Assembly (NCBI GenBank): GCA_024449915.1
Contig: JAMZAV010000068.1
Span: forward strand, 310,001 to 374,000
Length of the DNA: 64,000 bases
Reading direction: 5' to 3'
From: Sweltsa coloradensis
Lineage: Eukaryota; Arthropoda; Insecta; Plecoptera; Chloroperlidae
In this document: positions 61,763-64,000 of the stretch, piece by piece
How positions within the stretch are numbered: position 1 is the first letter of the stretch
Layout: each line of letters begins with the position of its first letter
Notes under the pieces: generated by a model
The model's database searches: none
What the model saw: the letters and a program-made list of their open reading frames with translations, nothing else
What the model was told of the DNA's origin: nothing
Made by a program: the position numbers and the translations under genes

Positions 61763-62521
61763 TGATGAGCGGAAGCGAAGACTTCAATTTCACTGACCCC
61801 CAAAAAAATAAGCTCGGGTGTTTTTTTTTTTTTTTCCTGTCTGTTTGTTCGCTCGATTCCGGGCAAACGGCTTATGCGATCTTGATGAAAATTGAAGGGG
61901 ACCTTCGTTTTCTCTGAACTTAGAGGTGTATTGTTTTTGGGTACAATCGAAGAAATATTTCTCATGAATATCGTACTTTTACGATTTTTTTCGATTTTTA
62001 GTGCGATATTTTCGTCACATTTGGGCCGATTCTGACCAAACGGGTAGAGCTACAACGGTCAAATTTCACATGGACATTAAGATTATGGTGATGTAGTACC
62101 TTTTGAAAGAAAAAGTTGAAAAAGTTAACTAGAAATTATAGAAATGAAATAAAGGTTTTAATATTAGTTTTTCAATTTTTAGTGCAATATTTTCGTCACA
62201 TTTGGGCCGATTCTGACCAAACGGGTGGGGCTACAACGTTCAGATTATACATGGACATTAAGGTTATGGTTATGTAGTACCTTTTGAAAGAAAAAGTTGA
62301 AAAAGTTAGTCAGAATCCACAGAAATAAAGATTTTAATATGAGTTTTTTGAAGTTTATAATACCAATTAACAAGTAACAATAGAAACTTGACAACAATCA
62401 CCTACAATGCATTCAAAAAGCACTTGCAAAGAAAAAGTGCGAACAAACGCACAAAACGCAAACAAAAAACGTACAAAAAACGCTCATCCATCAACGCGGC
62501 GGGACTTTAGCGTTTTCCTAG
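61763..62521 (+). mobile_element. Family H copy with internal tandem duplication
   Basis: It starts TGATGAGCGGAAGCGAAGAC after T-run, with CACTGACCCCC and AGCTCGGGTG, and ends with GCTCATCC, the AACGC/GCGTT stem and CTAG at 62518-62521, followed by T. The segment starting GTGCGATATTTTCGTCAC at 62001 is repeated from 62182 (period 181), which lengthens this copy to about 760 bases. No protein. Confidence 0.85.
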
Positions 62522-63332
62522 TTTAAAGTAAATCTATACATTAGGGTTTTCCAATAAAATATCAACTTGCAAATAATGTTAGGGTATACGTGAACGAAAT
62601 AACTTTCTATAGGTTGGGCAGAGCAGGTCAGTATTCTAACATTGTTGTTAATGTTTAATGCCCAAACATTTTTACTCGACAACTTTGATGAATAGAAAGT
62701 CAATGCGATCAAATAAGTTAGAAGTATCTTGGAATAGAGACAACTATAATATACAGTGTGCATATTATTAAACAACATACACTTTAAATCCGTACACTTC
62801 CATACAACCTCGTTCTTAATTACACGCTTACAAATACACTTACACACAACACACAAAAAAATACATCGTTGAAATGAGTATGTAATCGAATAAGGAAATA
62901 TATTTAGATAAGTGGTTTTCTTGAAAGAAACGTTCATTTATATCGTTTGGGTCGTTATTTATCTCAAAATTAAACCCCCCACTTTCATTCAAACAGTCTG
63001 GAGAAATCCACGAAACTTCGTTTCCATAATCAGGCACCCCCAGCAAACAGTAATTTATGACCATCGACAAAGTGTTCCGATGAGAACAGAGAGAGAGAGA
63101 TATTAATTTATATTAATAATGAACGTCTATCCTATTTTGCTATAAAAAATGATTTACAATAAAAGACAACAAATAAAGTTAAAGACTACTTGCCCTATTT
63201 AACCATATAATTAACAGGTTTGACACTTATTAATTGTTTATATTTCTCTATACAAATCTCCCAAAAAATTATGCTATAATAAGTTTGCTAAAATCCAAGA
63301 GTAGAATTCTAACAGTGTTTTTGTTTGTTTAG
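62522..63332. other. AT-rich stretch, likely intron
   Basis: A 139-codon minus frame at 62518-62937 is Ile/Phe/Tyr/Cys-rich and looks like chance. If the exon at 63333 is real, this is the intron before it, ending in a good pyrimidine-rich acceptor (TTTTTGTTTGTTTAG). Confidence 0.4.
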
Positions 63333-63407
63333 GTAAGCCGCATCCTCAACTGTTTGATTTGGACGCAGCTGCAAGTCGCCTTGGAAACACAAACCCTGTG
63401 AAAACAG
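63333..63407 (+). CDS. Candidate 75-bp coding exon, phase 1-1
   Basis: A T-rich tract ending TTTGTTTAG precedes it and GTAAGAA follows it, both close to splice consensus. Length 75 is a multiple of three. Only one frame is open throughout: two bases, 24 codons, one base, so both flanking introns would be phase 1. The reading starts KPHPQLFDLDAAASRLG and ends NTNPVKT, a Pro/Asp/Ala mix typical of a linker in a cytosolic or nuclear protein. I do not recognise the gene. A symmetric exon can be skipped without shifting frame. No further exon is seen to 64000. Confidence 0.55.
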
Positions 63408-64000
63408 GTAAGAAATACACATATCACCATGTATGTCATCAGATTATCGGGAAATATTTGTTTTGTGTATCTAACAGTCATAATAATATATACAAATTGT
63501 GTAATTTATTTTAGTTACCGTTTAAACATCCAGGTCCATAATATAAAAATATAATTAACAAATTGAATATAAATCTTGCATTCATTTCAAGTTCCGCTGT
63601 TATTATGTTGTAATCCTGGGTTTGAAATCATTAGGCCAAGATAATGGCTTGTAAGCCACATAAACGCTTGTATTCTACAAGATTTTCCTAAATGTCAATG
63701 TGTTTAAGGTTGTAGTAATACTGGTTCAGTTTTAGTTATTTGATTTGTTAAAAACAATACAATCATATTAAATTAAAATTAAAAATGTGTATTTTATGAT
63801 CATAACTGCCCTAAATAAAATGTCGTAATAAAATACGTATATTATTAATCTGTTTCTTACTTTGTGTGACGTCATAGCTAGTATGAAAAGTGAAAAATTC
63901 AATGCGCTCTACTTGATTTTGCAGTTAAAAACATTAAGAATCTCACGCCTTGATATATCTGAGTTACTTTGGGAGTTTTATTATAATATCTTAACTTTTA
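63408..64000. other. AT-rich stretch, likely intron
   Basis: Follows the candidate donor site GTAAGAA. No repeats or frames recognised before the window ends. Confidence 0.4.

Noticed and set aside
62518..62937. 139-codon minus frame
   Set aside because: Composition (Ile, Phe, Tyr, Cys, Asn) is what AT-rich DNA gives by chance; no domain, no splice context.
1..64000. CRISPR arrays, operons, bacterial promoters, rRNA genes
   Set aside because: No regularly spaced repeats, no dense gene order and no rRNA-like sequence were seen; the composition and repeats are those of an animal genome.

Overview
This is an AT-rich, gene-poor stretch of an animal nuclear genome. There are no operons or long intact genes. 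The sequence is mostly repeats and decayed coding pieces. It holds tRNA-derived SINEs, a Penelope-like element (PLE) with a GIY-YIG endonuclease, short rolling-circle-type repeats, long microsatellites and one good candidate spliced exon. An invertebrate is most likely. One SINE tail resembles tail modules I associate with arthropods, but the species cannot be fixed from this sequence.

Layout. 1-6.7 kb: copies of a non-autonomous repeat called here family H, apart from a SINE at 5.6-6.0 kb. 8.0-17.2 kb: three copies of a striking 17-base motif, followed by scattered, frame-broken coding remnants on both strands, with a SINE at 9.7 kb. 18-23 kb: a second tRNA-like repeat family, a SINE-1 copy, and a direct repeat carrying the 17-mer on either side of an H copy. 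24.2-26.3 kb: two Penelope copies facing away from each other as a near-perfect inverted repeat, bounded by (TA)n. 29.1-29.9 kb: an inverted H copy. 31.0-31.3 kb: a small inverted repeat with a ribozyme-like hairpin. 38.0-43.3 kb: a 5.3-kb element with about 1.05-kb inverted termini, itself invaded by H copies. 43.3-61.7 kb: mostly unassigned AT-rich DNA with a SINE, a MITE, a large ATT microsatellite, a repeat-2 copy, some GC-richer islands and a third SINE. 61.8-62.5 kb: an H copy. 63.3 kb: a 75-base candidate exon on the plus strand.

How it fits together. If the 63.3-kb exon is real, much of the window may be the intron or upstream region of a plus-strand host gene. The repeats do not form one pathway. 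Family H fits a non-autonomous Helentron (HINE): subterminal inverted octamers, a hairpin before a CTAG end, and T at both edges. Any machinery to move it must lie elsewhere. Both Penelope copies are defective, one by 5' truncation and the other by a frameshift and truncation. The strongest unexplained signals are the five exact copies of ACCCGGCACCTCCACCA, the 5.3-kb long-TIR element, and the cluster of coding remnants between 8.3 and 17.1 kb.
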